The notes beneath the pieces were generated by a model that worked only from the letters and a program-made list of their open reading frames with translations, was not told where the DNA came from and made no database searches. This document shows positions 62,716 through 64,000 of a DNA stretch of 64,000 nt, piece by piece. A program made the translations under genes and the position numbers. Source of the stretch: Tachypleus tridentatus (Eukaryota > Arthropoda > Merostomata > Xiphosura > Limulidae); assembly GCF_004210375.1 (NCBI RefSeq), contig NC_134834.1, positions 92,880,170 through 92,944,169 on the forward strand, written 5' to 3'. Position 1 is the stretch's first letter. The number at the start of each line of letters is the position of its first letter.

Positions 62716-62771
62716 ATGGCGTCGTATTCTCCAACAACAGGATTGTTTGATGAGTATGCTATTGTAGCGCC
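62716..62771 (-). promoter_or_regulatory. Cassette A bipartite upstream element
   Basis: On the plus strand, ATGGCG (62716) and AGCGCC (62766) lie 50 bp apart and 210 and 260 bp upstream of the cassette A start codon. The same pair in the same order occurs upstream of all six cassettes, so it is a candidate alternative promoter. The flank GTAGCGCCGCGTA is the weakest match to the ACAT extension. Confidence 0.5.
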
Positions 62772-62997
62772 GCGTATTGAAAAAAATGAAAATACATTAA
62801 AATGTCTTAAAAAAGTATTCTGTTTGTTAATAAAATATCGAGAATATTTCATATCTGATGATGTAAAAACTCAGATTATTTCAGATCTGAATTTGAGCTC
62901 ATTGTCGGTAATTAGGATTAATACTGCAATCAAAAGTGTTCAGTTGAATGATGTGAAACGACAAGAGTTAGGGTTTACGGTTATGCTAAAAATGTAA
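62716..62997 (+). CDS. Unrecognised 93-codon ORF, divergent to sDscam
   Basis: Opens with AAAATGGCG, whose ATGGCG is itself the promoter-like box of cassette A, and runs 93 codons to TAA. The product (MASYSPTTGLFDEYAIVAPR at the start, with a KCLKKVFCLLIKY segment) is not one I recognise and shows no signal peptide or domain. It could be the first exon of a divergent gene, an upstream antisense transcript, or a chance ORF. The coding case is weak. Confidence 0.2.
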   Translation: MASYSPTTGLFDEYAIVAPRIEKNENTLKCLKKVFCLLIKYREYFISDDVKTQIISDLNLSSLSVIRINTAIKSVQLNDVKRQELGFTVMLKM

Positions 62998-63669
62998 TTT
63001 GATTAATAAATTTATAAGCTGACTCATGTTTCGTAGAACATGTTCGTAAAGTAAACAGCCTGAGACAAACATATAAAAGTTCATTCAACTTCATTTAATT
63101 ATCGAAGATGTGAAATGATATTAGTGTGATTTAAAATTCCACAAGTAAAATAATAACTAATTCCTTAAGGAATGTTTTATACAACACTTTTACAACTGCG
63201 ATGTGTCAAATACATATCCATGACCTGATGTATGAAAAACGTACGAAGCACAACGTATTAAAATTAAACCTTACACAGATGAAGTCATAAATTGAAATCG
63301 CCCGACAAATTTTACCTTGTCAAGTTGAAACTGTTTTACTAAGTCATTACTCCAAATGGAGTGTTTGTAGGTAACAAACTGTATAAAATTAGAAAATCTG
63401 AATCATATTGATATTATTCTATTACAAATTGAACAAAATAAACTATTCTACTTCGAGTTGTTTATGGAAATTCATTATTGGTGCCAGCTTCAGAGGCTAG
63501 GAAAACACAGAATATCTCTAAAGCTTAAAGCTACTTAAAAATCGTAATTACATTGGTTATACCCCTAAGGGACAACACAGTTGTAAATATTTAAAACACC
63601 AAAATTCAATGTGGCCTCAGAATTCAATAAATCTCAGTTAAATTCCTGAGTAGTTCAATGATCAAAACT
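62998..63669. other. Upstream of cassette A, no gene seen
   Basis: I looked specifically for a preceding cassette's Ig2 second-half exon, expected 430-620 bp beyond the promoter-like element (about 63.2-63.4 kb), and found none. Either cassette A is the first, or the spacing changes here. Confidence 0.5.
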
Positions 63670-64000
63670 AACCATATTAACTGCATCTACACAACCTTTA
63701 ATAAAACTTGTATATTTAAGAAGTGCTACACAACCTATAACTAAACAATATATAAACTCAAATCTTAAAGGAGTGCCACACAACCTATGATAATATTTGA
63801 ATCTTACAGGAGTGCCAAATAACTTATGGTAATACTCGAATCTTACAGGAGTAGTGCCAAACAAACTATAATATTCGTGTGTTTAAGAAGTGTCACACAG
63901 CCTACAATAATATTCGTGTGTTTAAGAAGTGTCACACAGCCTATAATAATATTCGTGTGTTTAAGAAGTGTCACACAGCCTATGATAATATTCGTGTGTT
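63670..64000. repeat. 39-bp satellite running off the window edge
   Basis: Units containing TTTAAGAAGTGTCACACAGC and CTATAATAATATTCGTGTG become more regular toward 64000. The earlier units (63690-63870) are diverged and slightly longer. The array continues beyond the window. Confidence 0.88.

Noticed and set aside
62998..63669. A seventh cassette upstream of A
   Set aside because: No Ig2-like exon with YxC and phase-1 splice sites was found at the expected distance.
1..64000. Other AGCGCC/GGCGCT occurrences (for example near 799, 38261, 46890 and the MITE ends)
   Set aside because: They are isolated, lack the ATGGCG partner at 45-60 bp, and are not upstream of a cassette start. A handful is expected by chance at this base composition.

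Overview
This is a eukaryotic, animal, AT-rich window dominated by one large gene on the minus strand, transcribed from about 62.8 kb down to about 17.4 kb. I identify it as a 'short Dscam' (sDscam) cell-adhesion gene of the kind known from chelicerates. The predicted protein has a signal peptide, three Ig domains, three fibronectin type III domains, one membrane span and a proline-rich cytoplasmic tail. Many copies of a tRNA-derived SINE that I associate with horseshoe-crab genomes make a xiphosuran the best guess for the organism. That species call is recognition, not proof.

Variable 5' half (about 33.1-62.8 kb). Six complete tandem cassettes, named A to F in transcription order, each carry four exons: signal peptide, Ig1, Ig2 first half and Ig2 second half. 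All 24 exons could be bounded by GT/AG splice sites. All Ig1 exons are exactly 282 nt, and every cassette splice junction is phase 1. Any cassette can therefore join the constant exons in frame, which is the layout of sDscam-beta genes and is formally like the vertebrate clustered protocadherins. About 170-300 bp upstream of each of the six start codons I find the same two-part element. It has an AGCGCC core that in E and D resembles a CTCF core, and 45-60 bp nearer the gene an ATGGCG (YY1-like) box, exact in A, B, D and E and degenerate in C and F. This is the most interesting signal in the window: a candidate alternative-promoter code for stochastic cassette choice.

Constant 3' half (about 17.4-29.1 kb). 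Ten coding exons encode Ig3 (two exons), FNIII-1 to FNIII-3 (two exons each), the membrane span, and a cytoplasmic exon with a PPPPPP-M-FPLPPPPPP tract. That last exon either reads to a stop at 17416 or splices at a GTATTT donor at 17703 to exons I could not identify.

Mobile and repetitive DNA. In the introns: a decayed hAT transposon with a perfect 8-bp target duplication (cassette B), a 75-copy 43-bp minisatellite (cassette C), a Penelope-like retroelement with GIY-YIG remnant and 14-bp target duplication, and two tRNA-SINE families, several with clear target duplications. Below 17.4 kb: a Tigger/pogo-like MITE and a mariner with its catalytic core deleted. No repeat was found in the short spacers between cassettes. 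The leftmost 17 kb holds no gene I can support, although unseen 3' exons or UTR of sDscam may lie there. The window's right edge ends inside a 39-bp satellite.
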